DNA of 64,000 bases from Zobellella maritima. Its GTDB lineage: Bacteria > Pseudomonadota > Gammaproteobacteria > Enterobacterales > Aeromonadaceae. Location of the stretch: the NCBI RefSeq assembly GCF_003075035.1, contig NZ_QCZE01000004.1, positions 1-64,000 on the forward strand, in the 5' to 3' direction. The notes beneath the pieces are model-generated. The model was not told where the DNA came from, made no database searches, and saw only the letters and a list, made by a program, of their open reading frames with translations. Numbering within the stretch: position 1 is the first letter of the stretch; each line of letters opens with the position of its first letter. This document shows, one piece after another, positions 47,277 through 56,919 of the stretch. Made by a program: the position numbers and the translations under genes.

Positions 47277-47525
47277 TTATTCTTCTTCCCGGAAGATGGT
47301 GATCTGGCTGAAGCCCAGCTTGCGGAAGTATTCTTCCTGAAAATCCTTCATGGTTTTGCGATCGTTGCGGCTGACGTTGGCCAGCTGGGCTTCCATCCGG
47401 TGGAACTCGCTCAAATCCAGGCCTTCGGCGGCGGCGATGGCATCATACAGGCTGTGATGCTTGTCGTTGGCGAAGCCAATTTCCTTTTGCTGCTTGCGGT
47501 AATGGTAACGAATGCGAAAAGCCAT
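47277..47525 (-). CDS. Small conserved protein, DUF2960-like
   Basis: 82 aa. The pattern YHYRKQQKEIGFANDKHHSL, then the region around AEGLDLSEFHRMEAQ and FQEEYFRKLGFS, looks like the DUF2960 family of marine gammaproteobacteria. Function is unknown. Start 47525 (MAFRIRYHY) is chosen over the frame's earlier ATGs because it matches the family length. Confidence 0.7.
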   Translation of the reverse strand: MAFRIRYHYRKQQKEIGFANDKHHSLYDAIAAAEGLDLSEFHRMEAQLANVSRNDRKTMKDFQEEYFRKLGFSQITIFREEE

Positions 47526-47636
47526 GGCGGGATCCCGGTTAAAAGCCGCCATTGTCGCCCCAAGGCGAGGCAGACTCAAGACGTGCGTGCCGCCGCCATT
47601 TCAATCGCCACCGCTAGGAGTCATAATTTAATCCTG

Positions 47637-49580
47637 ATGAGACATTCAACACCCGACACCCTGCCCGCCGGCTCATCCGGCCAGCGCATTACCCTGTTGC
47701 TCCTGCTGCTGGGCATGGTGCTGCTCGCCTACGGGCTGAGCAGCTGGGCGCGCAACCAGGCCATGGAGCAGGCTCGCACCCGGGCCGATGCCAACCTCAG
47801 CCGCTATATGCTGAACCTGCAGCACCAGCTGGATAGATACAAAGACCTGCCCCGGCTGTTGGCCAACCAGGAACAGCTGGTACAACTGCTGCAAAGCCCC
47901 GACGATCCGGTACGTGTCAAACGGGCCAACCGCTATCTGAGCTGGGCCAACGACACCATGGGTGCCACCGACAGCTACCTGCTCGACACCGATGGCATCA
48001 CCCGAGCCGCCAGCAACTGGAACCAGCCCCACAGCTTTATCGGTAACGACTACAGCTTCCGCCCCTATTTTCAGCAAGCGGCAGAAGGCGCGGCCAGCCG
48101 CTATTTTGCCCTCGGCAATACCTCAGGGGTACGCGGCTACTTCTTTTCCTACCCGGTACGACTGGCCGACCAGATCATCGGCGTGGTCGTAGTGAAAGTC
48201 GATCTGGAAGATATAGAAGCCGACTGGAGCGATCCCCTGCTGGATATACTGGTGATGGACGAAGACGGGGTGATTTTCATCTCCACCCGCGCCCACTGGC
48301 GCTTTCGCACCCTGACATATCCGTCGCCAGTCGGTCCTGGTAACCCATATTACGGTAATCATGTCATCGCCCTGCAAGCCGCATCCAGGCCGGCAGGCCC
48401 TCCCCATCTGACCCCGGAATACATCCGCCAGCTGGTCGCCAGCCGGCGGTATGGAGACGCCCCCCTGCTGCCGTTGGATATCATCCGCCATCAGTCCACC
48501 CCGGCTGGAGACATCCTGCTGACCCTCAACGACTCAGACGCCAACGGCAACGACAGCCAGGGCCGGTACCTGCTGCTCAGCCGACTGATGCCCGACGCCG
48601 GCATGCGGGTGGCGGTACTGTCCAACCTGCGGCCGCTGCAGACCCGTATCTGGCAGACCCTGGCCATCGGCCTGACTCTGTATCTGGCTCTCGCCGCACT
48701 GGTGCTGTTCCTGCAGGCCCGCCACCGACTCAAGCAGCATTTTGATGCCCAGCTGCAACAGGCGCACGAAGCGCTGGAACAGCGGGTGATACAACGCACC
48801 GAGGAGCTGACCCTCAGCAACCGCCGCCTACAGCAGGAAATCAGCCAGCACCGGCAGACCCAGAAAGAACTGATCCAGGCCGCCAAACTGGCGGTGCTTG
48901 GCCAGTTGTCCGCCGGTATCAACCATGAGCTGAACCAGCCCCTGACCGCCATCCGCCATTACGCCGATAATGGCCGCAAGCTGCTGGCCCGGAATAAGAC
49001 AGAGGCGGTCGACACCAACCTGGGCGAGATCACCGGGCTGGCCGAGCGCATGGCCAGGATACTGCAGCCGCTAAAGGAATTTGCCCGGCATAGCGGCGAG
49101 GCCAATGCCGTGGTCAACCTGCAACGTGTCCGCCAGGGGGTCATGGCCATCCTGGTCGGCCAGCTGGAAAAGCAGCAGGCCAGGATCAACTGGCCCGACG
49201 GGCTGGAGCAGTATCATGTGCGGGCCGATATCGGCCGGCTGGAACAGGTACTGGTGAATCTGCTGAGCAATGGCCTGCAGGCCATGGCCGGACAGGCCCG
49301 GCCGGTGATAGACATCGGCCTGAGCTGTACCACCGACCGCGTGACCCTGACCCTGCACGATCAGGGACCGGGGTTGAGCCCGGAGGCACTGGAGCACATT
49401 TTCGAGCCCTTCTACACCACCAAGGACACCGGGCTCGGGCTGGGCCTGTCCATTTCCCAGCGCATCGTCGACAGCCTGGAAGGCGAGCTCCAGGCCGGCA
49501 ACCACCCCAAGGGCGGTGCCGTCTTTACCCTGACCCTTAAACGCGGCCGGCCCGCCCCACAACCGGAGATCACCCAGTGA
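47637..49580 (+). CDS. dctB: C4-dicarboxylate sensor kinase DctB
   Basis: 647 aa. TM1 at about residues 17-37, a periplasmic double-PAS sensor domain of about 300 residues, TM2 at about 340-362, a coiled linker, then HisKA with the phospho-acceptor His430 (GINHELNQPLTAIRH) and the HATPase domain with LVNLLSNGLQAM and GLGLGLSISQRIV. This is the DctB architecture, which senses C4 dicarboxylates. ATG 47637 lacks a well-spaced ribosome site; the nearest GGAG is about 17 bases upstream. The stop overlaps dctD. Confidence 0.92.
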   Translation: MRHSTPDTLPAGSSGQRITLLLLLLGMVLLAYGLSSWARNQAMEQARTRADANLSRYMLNLQHQLDRYKDLPRLLANQEQLVQLLQSPDDPVRVKRANRYLSWANDTMGATDSYLLDTDGITRAASNWNQPHSFIGNDYSFRPYFQQAAEGAASRYFALGNTSGVRGYFFSYPVRLADQIIGVVVVKVDLEDIEADWSDPLLDILVMDEDGVIFISTRAHWRFRTLTYPSPVGPGNPYYGNHVIALQAASRPAGPPHLTPEYIRQLVASRRYGDAPLLPLDIIRHQSTPAGDILLTLNDSDANGNDSQGRYLLLSRLMPDAGMRVAVLSNLRPLQTRIWQTLAIGLTLYLALAALVLFLQARHRLKQHFDAQLQQAHEALEQRVIQRTEELTLSNRRLQQEISQHRQTQKELIQAAKLAVLGQLSAGINHELNQPLTAIRHYADNGRKLLARNKTEAVDTNLGEITGLAERMARILQPLKEFARHSGEANAVVNLQRVRQGVMAILVGQLEKQQARINWPDGLEQYHVRADIGRLEQVLVNLLSNGLQAMAGQARPVIDIGLSCTTDRVTLTLHDQGPGLSPEALEHIFEPFYTTKDTGLGLGLSISQRIVDSLEGELQAGNHPKGGAVFTLTLKRGRPAPQPEITQ

Positions 49581-50938
49581 GCGCAGAGCGTACCGTTATC
49601 CTGGTCGACGATGACCCCCATATCCGTCTGTCCGCCGGCCAGACCCTGGAACTGGAAGACTATCAGGTGGTGGCCTGTGAGCGGGCCGACAAGGCCCTGA
49701 CGCTGCTTGATCCCGAGTTTGCCGGAGTGCTGGTCACCGATATCAATATGCCCGGCATGACCGGGCTGGAGCTGCTGGCCGGCGTCACCGCCATAGATCC
49801 GGATATCCCGGTGATCCTGATCACCGGCTTCGGAGATATCTCGATGGCGGTGAGTGCTATCCGCAACGGTGCCTACGACTTTATCGAAAAACCCTTCTCC
49901 GCCGATCTGCTGCTGGATGTGGTGCACAGGGCCCAGGAAAAGCGCGCCCTGACCCTGGAGAACCGCCGGTTGCGCCAGGAGCTGCAGGCCCAGAGCGCCC
50001 CGGGTCCGCGCATCATCGGCAACACCCCGGCGGTCCAGCAACTGCGCCGGCTGGTGCAGACGGTGGCCGGCACCCCGGCCGATGTACTGTTGATGGGGGA
50101 AACCGGTACCGGCAAGGATCTGCTGGCCCGCTATATCCATGAACACAGCCCCCGCCGGGAGCACAACTTTGTCGCCATCAACTGCGGTGGCATGCCGGAG
50201 AGCCTGATCGAATCCGAGCTGTTCGGCCATGAAAAGGGTGCCTTTACCGATGCCAAAGACAAGCGTATCGGCAAGTTCGAACATGCCCAGGGCGGCACCC
50301 TGTTTCTCGATGAAATAGAGAGCATGCCCATCAGCCTGCAGATCAAGCTGCTGCGGGTACTGGAGGAAAGGGCCATAGAGCGGCTCGGCTCCAACCGGCT
50401 GATCCCCCTGGATATCCGCATCATAGCCGCCAGCAAGGCCGATCTCAGGGTGCAGGCGGAAACGGGCCAGTTCCGTCAGGACCTTTACTACCGGTTGAAT
50501 GTGGTGCGCATCGATATCCCGCCGCTACGGGCCCGGGCCCAGGATATTCCCCTGCTGTTCCAGCACTTCGCCCTGCTTGCTTCCGCCCACTACCAGCGGG
50601 AGATACCGCCCTTGTCGGCGGAACGCACCCACCGGCTGATCAGCCACGACTGGCCCGGCAATGTGCGAGAGCTGCGCAACCTGGCCGAACGCTATGTGTT
50701 ACTGGGCGAGGCCTGCACCTTCGACTTCGACAACCAGCCCATAACCGAATCCGGCGGCGATCATGGCCAGGGCCTGGCGGTCCGGGTCGACCAGTTTGAA
50801 AAGATGCTGATCCAGGCCGAGCTGGCCCGCCACGGCGGCTCCATCAAGGACACCCTGGAGAGCCTGCAGCTGCCGCGCAAGACTTTGTACGACAAGATGA
50901 AAAAGCACAACCTGGACAAGAACGACTACAAGGGCTGA
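49577..50938 (+). CDS. dctD: Sigma-54-dependent response regulator DctD
   Basis: 453 aa NtrC-family activator. The receiver domain has Asp55 as the phosphorylation site (VTDINMPG). The AAA+ domain has Walker A GETGTGKD at about 174-181 and the sigma-54-contacting GAFTDA loop (ELFGHEKGAFTDA). The C-terminus is a Fis-type helix-turn-helix (QLPRKTLYDKMKKH). It starts with GTG inside the dctB stop. It almost certainly acts on the sigma-54 promoter 270 bases downstream (inference). Confidence 0.95.
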   Translation: MSAERTVILVDDDPHIRLSAGQTLELEDYQVVACERADKALTLLDPEFAGVLVTDINMPGMTGLELLAGVTAIDPDIPVILITGFGDISMAVSAIRNGAYDFIEKPFSADLLLDVVHRAQEKRALTLENRRLRQELQAQSAPGPRIIGNTPAVQQLRRLVQTVAGTPADVLLMGETGTGKDLLARYIHEHSPRREHNFVAINCGGMPESLIESELFGHEKGAFTDAKDKRIGKFEHAQGGTLFLDEIESMPISLQIKLLRVLEERAIERLGSNRLIPLDIRIIAASKADLRVQAETGQFRQDLYYRLNVVRIDIPPLRARAQDIPLLFQHFALLASAHYQREIPPLSAERTHRLISHDWPGNVRELRNLAERYVLLGEACTFDFDNQPITESGGDHGQGLAVRVDQFEKMLIQAELARHGGSIKDTLESLQLPRKTLYDKMKKHNLDKNDYKG

Positions 50939-50962
50939 GCGCACACCGGCTCCCTAGACATA

Positions 50963-51115
50963 TGGGTGGATTTCCACCCAATTTCCCGGGCCGGCTCGAC
51001 CAAGCTCTTCCCGCTTCCCCTAACTCATCGCCGTTACCCGCACTGATACGGCCGTTTACCAACAAAACGGCGGAAATCCCCCCATCCCTCTATAAGAATT
51101 GGCGTATTCCCACCC
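50963..51115. promoter_or_regulatory. Three candidate DctD activator sites
   Basis: Site 1, TGGGTGGATTTCCACCCA at 50963-50980, is a perfect 8-bp inverted repeat with a 2-base centre. CGGCGGAAATCCCCCC (51068-51083) and TGGCGTATTCCCACCC (51100-51115) each match the 16-base core at 11 positions; these two are 32 bases (about three helical turns) apart. All lie 97-264 bases upstream of the sigma-54 promoter, the usual range for enhancer sites. Confidence 0.6.
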
Positions 51116-51211
51116 ATTTTCGAGCCTCAGCCACCACCAAGTTAATAAATATCGGCGGCTTCATAGCCAATATGTAAATAATCGCCCAGTCTTTAAAGGG
51201 ATTTTAATAAC

Positions 51212-51227
51212 TGGCCCATACTTTGCT
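51212..51227 (+). promoter_or_regulatory. Sigma-54 promoter of the TRAP operon
   Basis: TGGCCCATACTTTGCT matches the -24/-12 consensus (TGGCAC-N5-TTGCW) except at one position of the -24 box, and the GG-to-GC spacing is the required 10 bases. Transcription would begin near 51239, which excludes ATG 51230 as the start of the TRAP gene. Confidence 0.85.
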
Positions 51228-51349
51228 ACATGAGGATTATGCGTACGCCAGCGCCTGTGCCCACCATCGTGAACACAGGCAGGAAACAAGGAAGGCCAAT
51301 GGCCACCCGGACCGCCAGGCAGGCAGCCGGTGAACCAATAGAGGTAATG

Positions 51350-53557
51350 ATGTCAAACGCTCAACACCCCCTCGACAACCTCAGCCCCGAGGAGCAGAAA
51401 AAGCTCAAGGAGCTGATGGAAAAAGATGCCAAGACCGAGCGCAAGCTCACCGGCCCCTGGGGCTGGCTGGTATCGGCCCTGGCCGCCATCATGGTGGTGG
51501 TCTACTTCTACGGGGCCGGGGTCTCCGCCCTCAGTACCCAGTACCACCTGGGCATCTATGTGCTGATCACCTTTATACTGGTGTTTCTGCTCTATCCGGC
51601 CGGCAGCCGCACCGCCCATGGCGGCCTGTCGCTGATTGCCGCCACCTTGTTGTCGGTACTGGTCAGCTGCTTTGTGATCTACGACTCTCCCACCGCCTTC
51701 TACCAGCAGCTCACCCTGTTCCGGGAAACCTGGGAGTACGACGGCCTGGGCCTGGCGCTGGAGCAGGATCTGGACAAGCTGCACTATACCCTGTGGCTGA
51801 TCCTGCCCTTTGCCGCCATGCTGCTGCCCCTGGACCAATGGCTGAACAGGCGTAACCACAACAGTCCCACCGCCAGTGATGTGATATTGGCTGCCATGAC
51901 CGCCGGCACAGTGCTGTACTGGATCAGCCAGTTCGAAGTGCTCAACTACCGGGCCGGCGCCGAAAACGAAGTCGACATGCTGGTAAGCATTGTCGGCCTG
52001 CTGCTGTCGCTGGAAATATGCCGCCGGGTGCTGGGCTGGTCGATCACCCTGATCGGGGTCGGCATGATGGCCTTCGCCCTGTTCGGACCCTATCTGCCCG
52101 ACATCCTGGCCCACCGCGGCTTCCGCTTCGAGCGGCTGGCCACCGCCCTGTTCCTGACCACCAACGGGGTGTTCGGGGTCATGGCCAGCGTGCTGGCTAC
52201 CTATGTAATCCTGTTTATCTTCTTCGGTGCCTTCCTGCAAAAATCCGGCGCCGGCAAGTTCTTTATCGACCTGCCGCTGGCCCTGGCCGGCCGGTCGACC
52301 GGGGGCCCGGCCAAGGTGGCGGTGATTTCCTCCGCCCTGTTCGGCTCTGTGTCCGGCTCCGCCATCGCCAATACCGTGTCTTCCGGGGCTTTTACCATCC
52401 CCATGATGAAACGGGCCGGCTTCAAGCCCCATGTGGCCGGCGCCATAGAGCCAGCGGCCTCCATCGGGGGCATGTTCCTGCCGCCGATCATGGGTGCGGG
52501 GGGCTTCCTGATGGCCGAACTGACCGGCACCCCCTACTCCACCATCATGATACTGTCGATCGGGCCGGCGCTGCTGTACTTCCTATCGGTCTACTGCATG
52601 GTGCACTTCGAAGCCAAGAAGCACGGCCTGGTGGGCATTGAGGGCGAAGACATCCCCCACTGGAAGACGGTGTTCAAAGCCGGCTGGTATTATGCCCTGC
52701 CCCTGGTGATCATCACCGTCCTGCTGCTCAGTGGCCGCTCGGCAGGCAACTCGGCGTTCTGGGCCACCCTGTCCTGTATCGCGGTCAGCTGGGTCAACAA
52801 GGATACCCGCATGGGACCGAAGGAAATCTGGGAGGCCGTCCAGGTCGGCGCCCGTAACACCCTGATCGTCGGCGCCACCATAGGGGTGATCGGCGTCATC
52901 GTCGGGACCATTTCGCTCACCGGCATGGGCCTGAAGTTCTCGGATCTGATCATCTCCATGGCCGGTGACAGCCTGTTACTGGCCCTCGGCCTGGTGGCCT
53001 TGGCCTCGCTGGTACTGGGCATGGGTGTGCCGGTCACCGCCGCCTATCTGATTGTCGCCGTGCTGGCCGTGCCCGCCCTGGGCGAGTTCGGGGTCGCCGC
53101 CATCGCCGCCCATATGATCGTCTACTGGCTGTCCCAGGACTCCAACATCACACCGCCGGTATGCGTGGCCGCCTATGCCGGCGCCGCCATCGCCGGATCG
53201 GATCCCTGGAAGACCGGCTGGACCTCGTTCAAATACGCCAAGATGCTGTATGTGATGCCGCTGCTGTTCGCCTATGTACCGGCCATACTGCTGGATGGCA
53301 CCGTACTGGAAATCATGGTGGCCTTTGTGTCTGCCACCCTGGGCACCATCGCCTTCGGCGCCTTTTCCATGGGCTACCTGCGCCGCAAGACCCGGCTCCA
53401 TGAATGGCTGCTGCTGGGGGCCGGCACCCTGCTGCTGTACTGGCCGACCCTGCTTTCCGACGCCCTGGGCCTGGCCATCGTCGCCCTGGTGTGGTGGCTG
53501 CAGCGGGAAAGCGCCGCCGCCTCCGTAAACAAGACCAGCCACTCCAACGCCAGTTGA
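51350..53557 (+). CDS. TRAP transporter fused permease (DctQM fusion, TAXI type)
   Basis: 735 aa inner-membrane protein with about 17-18 TM segments. The N-terminal part carries the small-subunit (4TM) region and the rest is the large DctM-like subunit. Motifs typical of the fused TAXI-TRAP permeases include GAFLQKSGAGKFFIDL, SSALFGSVSGSAIANTVSSG and EPAASIGGMFLPPIMGAGGF. Start 51350 (or 51347) has AGAGG upstream. The partner binding protein is the TAXI gene two genes downstream. The substrate is probably an organic acid such as a C4 dicarboxylate. Confidence 0.92.
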   Translation: MSNAQHPLDNLSPEEQKKLKELMEKDAKTERKLTGPWGWLVSALAAIMVVVYFYGAGVSALSTQYHLGIYVLITFILVFLLYPAGSRTAHGGLSLIAATLLSVLVSCFVIYDSPTAFYQQLTLFRETWEYDGLGLALEQDLDKLHYTLWLILPFAAMLLPLDQWLNRRNHNSPTASDVILAAMTAGTVLYWISQFEVLNYRAGAENEVDMLVSIVGLLLSLEICRRVLGWSITLIGVGMMAFALFGPYLPDILAHRGFRFERLATALFLTTNGVFGVMASVLATYVILFIFFGAFLQKSGAGKFFIDLPLALAGRSTGGPAKVAVISSALFGSVSGSAIANTVSSGAFTIPMMKRAGFKPHVAGAIEPAASIGGMFLPPIMGAGGFLMAELTGTPYSTIMILSIGPALLYFLSVYCMVHFEAKKHGLVGIEGEDIPHWKTVFKAGWYYALPLVIITVLLLSGRSAGNSAFWATLSCIAVSWVNKDTRMGPKEIWEAVQVGARNTLIVGATIGVIGVIVGTISLTGMGLKFSDLIISMAGDSLLLALGLVALASLVLGMGVPVTAAYLIVAVLAVPALGEFGVAAIAAHMIVYWLSQDSNITPPVCVAAYAGAAIAGSDPWKTGWTSFKYAKMLYVMPLLFAYVPAILLDGTVLEIMVAFVSATLGTIAFGAFSMGYLRRKTRLHEWLLLGAGTLLLYWPTLLSDALGLAIVALVWWLQRESAAASVNKTSHSNAS

Positions 53558-53568
53558 GGATGACAACC

Positions 53569-54018
53569 ATGGCCCAGATAGAGTTGATTTTATACGCCAC
53601 CGATTTTTCCGAAGACGCCGCCCGGGCGGTCGAACTAACCACCCAGCTGGCACAGAGCCAGGGCGCCCGCCTGCACCTGCTGCATGTGATCACCGAGCTG
53701 GGCGACACCCACAGGCGGGGGATCCCCGCCAGTGTGATGGACGCCTTCGTCAGGGAAGTCACCACCCAGGCCGTCAGCGACATGCACGATTTCCGCCAGC
53801 GCTTTTTTGCCCATTACCCCGGCGAGCTGAGCACCGATGTGGTAATGGGCCCCGGTGCAGAAGAAATCCTGGCCCAGGCCGATCGGCTGGATGCTGACCT
53901 GATCGTCATGGGCAGCCATGGCCGCCACGGAGTGGAGAAACTGCTGCTCGGCTCCACCACCGAACGGCTGATCCGAAAGTCCCATATTCCGGTATTAACC
54001 GTACCCGAGCGCGTCTGA
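53569..54018 (+). CDS. Universal stress protein UspA-type (TRAP-associated)
   Basis: 149 aa. The Usp fold has ILYATDFSEDAARAVELT at the N-terminus and the ATP-binding motif GSHGRHGVEKLLLGSTTE near the C-terminus. UspA-like proteins occur in several TRAP operons, for example TeaD with the ectoine transporter, where they modulate transport. Position between permease and binding protein suggests the same kind of role. Start 53569 has TGAGG nine bases upstream. Confidence 0.9.
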   Translation: MAQIELILYATDFSEDAARAVELTTQLAQSQGARLHLLHVITELGDTHRRGIPASVMDAFVREVTTQAVSDMHDFRQRFFAHYPGELSTDVVMGPGAEEILAQADRLDADLIVMGSHGRHGVEKLLLGSTTERLIRKSHIPVLTVPERV

Positions 54019-54078
54019 CCGTCGCGCAACTTTCTCAGGGAAGACCGCAAGAAAAACCATTACAAAGAGGAAATAACC

Positions 54079-55077
54079 ATGATGTTAAAACAACTGTTCA
54101 AACCGTCCAAAACCCTGATCGCCGCCACCATGGTGGCCGTCGCGGGCTTTGGAGCCAGCACCCCGAGCCAAGCAACCGAACGCCTGGCCTTTTCCGGCGG
54201 TCCGGATGGCGGCACCTTCCAGTATTTCTCCAACGGCATTGCCACCAGGCTGTCCCGCAACCTGGAAGGGGTCGAGGTGTCCAATATGGCTTCCGCCGGC
54301 TCAGTGGAGAACCTGCGTCGGGTGAACTCCAGGGACGCCGACTTCGGTATCGTCTATTCGGGTGACATCTATCTGGGCCAGAATGGCAAACTCACCGAAG
54401 ACACCCGTAAATACCGCAACGTCCATGCCCTTTCTTATCTTTACGGTGCGCCGGCCCACCTGATCGTGCTGGATGGCTCCGGCATCACCGAGGTATCCCA
54501 GCTGGCCGGCAAAAATGTGGCGGTCGGTCCGGCCGGCTCCGGTGCCGCCGCCTCCGCCCAGCGCTTCTTCGAAGGGGCGGGTCTGTGGGACAGCATTAAG
54601 CCCCAGTATATCGGCTACAACCAGGGTGCCTCGGCGCTGGGTGACCGTCAGATCGATGCCTTGTGGGTGTTCGCCGGATTCCCCAATGCCTCCGTCATCC
54701 AGGCTGCGTCCAGCAACAAGATCCGCCTGCTGCAGGTCTTTGCCGCCGCCGAGCAAGGTACCCTGTTCACCGACCACCCCTACTATGCCCAGGTGACCAT
54801 CCCCGCCGGCACCTACTCGGGGGTGGACTACGATGTGGTCACGGTGCAGGACTCTGCCCTCTGGGTGGCGGGCCGCCATCTGTCCCCGGAGCAGGTGTAC
54901 AACAGCCTGAAGGAAATCTATTCGGAGGCAGGCCTGAAGTTCATGTCCTCGGTGTCCCAGGCTGCCAGCGCCATGACTATCGACTCCGGCACCATGGGCA
55001 TAGTGACCCCGCTGCACGAGGGCGCCAAGACATTCTGGACCGAGCACGGCAAGACCCTGACCGACGCCCAGCAATAA
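54079..55077 (+). CDS. TAXI-family TRAP solute-binding protein
   Basis: 332 aa periplasmic protein with a signal peptide cleaved near residue 31 (STPSQA-TE). The mature part has GGPDGGTFQYFSNGIA, the region ending SVENLRRVNSRDADFGIVYS, and VAVGPAGSGAAASAQRF, which is the TAXI signature. It delivers the substrate to the fused permease. GAGG precedes the adjacent start codons ATG 54079 and 54082. It is the last gene of the TRAP-UspA-TAXI operon. Confidence 0.94.
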   Translation: MMLKQLFKPSKTLIAATMVAVAGFGASTPSQATERLAFSGGPDGGTFQYFSNGIATRLSRNLEGVEVSNMASAGSVENLRRVNSRDADFGIVYSGDIYLGQNGKLTEDTRKYRNVHALSYLYGAPAHLIVLDGSGITEVSQLAGKNVAVGPAGSGAAASAQRFFEGAGLWDSIKPQYIGYNQGASALGDRQIDALWVFAGFPNASVIQAASSNKIRLLQVFAAAEQGTLFTDHPYYAQVTIPAGTYSGVDYDVVTVQDSALWVAGRHLSPEQVYNSLKEIYSEAGLKFMSSVSQAASAMTIDSGTMGIVTPLHEGAKTFWTEHGKTLTDAQQ

Positions 55078-55140
55078 TACCAGCCCCGGTAGATCTGGTC
55101 TTTGGGGCAGAGTTACAGAGGCGACACAGCCGTCTCCCAC

Positions 55141-55260
55141 GACACGCTATGACACCATCCATGGGGGCTCGGCAATGCCTCCTTGGCATAGCACAGTCGA
55201 GGGAGGCGGTTTCTGTTGCCTCTACTCGCCGTAAACCCATCCTTGGGGCTCCGCCGCCAT
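55141..55260. repeat. Dispersed repeat pair upstream of the DASS carrier
   Basis: Two copies in one orientation: ACACCATCCATGGGGGCTC (55151-55170 region) and ACTCGCCGTAAACCCATCC followed by TTGGGGCTCCGCCGCC (55224-55260). The second copy matches the reverse complement of the 16.3 kb repeat almost base for base for about 35 bases. Together they occupy half of the 232-base gap, in which no gene is seen. Confidence 0.6.
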
Positions 55261-55309
55261 TACTTCACCTCGGACACCATGTTTTAACCACAAAGGAGTT
55301 AGCAAAAAC

Positions 55310-56677
55310 ATGATCACAGACACACCGCCAACATCACCCCGGTTCAGTATCAAAGGAGGGATCCTGCTGGCCGATACCCTGCTGTTTGCCATCCTGCTGA
55401 CCGCCCTTCCTTTCGAACCCGACGTCAACAAGGGATTGAGCCTGCTGATTTTTATTGCCGTATTATGGCTGACCGAAGCCGTGCACATCACCATTACCGC
55501 ACTGATGGTGCCACTGCTGGCTGCCGCCATGGGTATACTGGCCACGGGAGACGCACTGAGCAACTTTGCCAACCCCATTATTTTCCTGTTTCTGGGAGGC
55601 TTTGCCCTGGCGGCGGCCATGCACAGCCAGGGACTGGACCGGCTGATTGCCAGCCGTATCCTGCGCCTGGCCAACGGACGCCTGAGCATAGCGGTATTGT
55701 TGATGTTCCTGACCGCCGCCTTCCTCTCCATGTGGATCAGCAATACCGCCACCGCTGCCATGATGTTGCCGCTGGCTCTGGGCCTGCTCAGCTGCCTGGA
55801 TCAGCAGCAACACAAGGCCACCTATGTGTTTGTCCTGCTCGGCATTGCCTATAGCGCCAGCATCGGCGGCATCGCCACCCTGGTAGGCAGCCCACCTAAT
55901 GCCATTGCCGCCGCCGAGGTGGGCCTGAGTTTCGTGGACTGGATGGCATTGGGACTGCCTATCACCCTGATACTGCTACCGATCACCATCATCATCCTGT
56001 ACCTGCTGTTCCGCCCCCGGCTTAATCAGCGTATTGACGCACCAACGGAAGCCATGGACTGGACCGGCAAACGGAAAATCACCCTGATCATCTTTGCTCT
56101 GACCGTCGGCCTGTGGATTTTCTCGACTCCCATCGCAGCCGCCCTCGGCGGACTGGCCGCCTTCGATACCCTGGTCGCCCTGTTTGCCATTGTGCTGATC
56201 GGTCTCTGCAGGGTGGCCGAATGGCAGCAAATCGCCCGGCATACCGACTGGGGGGTGCTGCTGCTGTTCGGGGGCGGTCTGACCCTGAGCAGCGTGTTGC
56301 GTGATACCGGTACCAGTCTGTTTCTGGCCAATGTACTGTCCGAGCTGCTGGTCGAGGCCAGCCCCTTCGTGATCCTGCTGGTCGTGACCGCCTTCGTGGT
56401 ATTTCTCACCGAGCTGGCCTCCAATACCGCCAGTGCCGCGCTACTGGTACCGGTATTTGCTGCGGTGGCCGAAAGCCTGGGGCTGACACCAGTGATGGTA
56501 GCATCCGTGATTGCCGTGGCGGCGTCCTGCGCCTTTATGCTGCCGGTCGCCACCCCGCCCAATGCCATCGTGTTCGGCAGTGGCCTTATCCACCAGAGAC
56601 AGATGATGAAGGCGGGTTTTGTGCTCAACCTGGCCTGTATCAGCCTGCTGGCCTGCTATTTCTTTCTTGTCGGCTAA
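55310..56677 (+). CDS. DASS/SLC13-family anion:Na+ symporter
   Basis: 455 aa with about 11-12 TM segments. The two substrate/sodium motifs are present as [10 protein letters not shown] near residue 143 and [13 protein letters not shown] near residue 370, with [13 protein letters not shown] and [13 protein letters not shown] following them. The family carries di- and tricarboxylates or sulfate. GGAG in AAAGGAGTT upstream supports start 55310. Placement after a DctBD-controlled TRAP operon suggests dicarboxylates (inference). Confidence 0.92.
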   Translation: MITDTPPTSPRFSIKGGILLADTLLFAILLTALPFEPDVNKGLSLLIFIAVLWLTEAVHITITALMVPLLAAAMGILATGDALSNFANPIIFLFLGGFALAAAMHSQGLDRLIASRILRLANGRLSIAVLLMFLTAAFLSMWISNTATAAMMLPLALGLLSCLDQQQHKATYVFVLLGIAYSASIGGIATLVGSPPNAIAAAEVGLSFVDWMALGLPITLILLPITIIILYLLFRPRLNQRIDAPTEAMDWTGKRKITLIIFALTVGLWIFSTPIAAALGGLAAFDTLVALFAIVLIGLCRVAEWQQIARHTDWGVLLLFGGGLTLSSVLRDTGTSLFLANVLSELLVEASPFVILLVVTAFVVFLTELASNTASAALLVPVFAAVAESLGLTPVMVASVIAVAASCAFMLPVATPPNAIVFGSGLIHQRQMMKAGFVLNLACISLLACYFFLVG

Positions 56678-56726
56678 CTCGGCGCTTGCCGTCTAGATCC
56701 GAATCATTAGTCAGTTCATGGCGCAA

Positions 56727-56782
56727 ACACCGGGATTTCGGTGTCGCCGAACCCGGGATGGGCCGGGAACCTTGTTTTTTTT
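56727..56782 (+). terminator. Candidate terminator after the DASS carrier
   Basis: Two short stems, ACACCG/CGGTGT (56727-56744) and CCCGG/CCGGG (56752-56767), are followed by AACC and a run of eight T starting near 56775. The stems are short and the second ends several bases before the T-run. The rest of the 242-base gap shows no gene. Confidence 0.4.
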
Positions 56783-56919
56783 CGGTGCTGCATGCCAATA
56801 TTATCGTCAGTATCAGACTCAGACTTGGCCATCCACATAAAGCCTGGTTTGAGCCCGAGCCAATAAGTATCAATCTGACCTTATGTCCCAGGGACGGGCC
56901 TTGTACGGGATATGACCCC

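Noticed and set aside
51230-51349. Upstream ATG (51230) for the TRAP permease gene
   Set aside because: It lies upstream of the predicted sigma-54 transcription start (about 51239) and adds a non-conserved stretch; ATG 51350 has a ribosome site.
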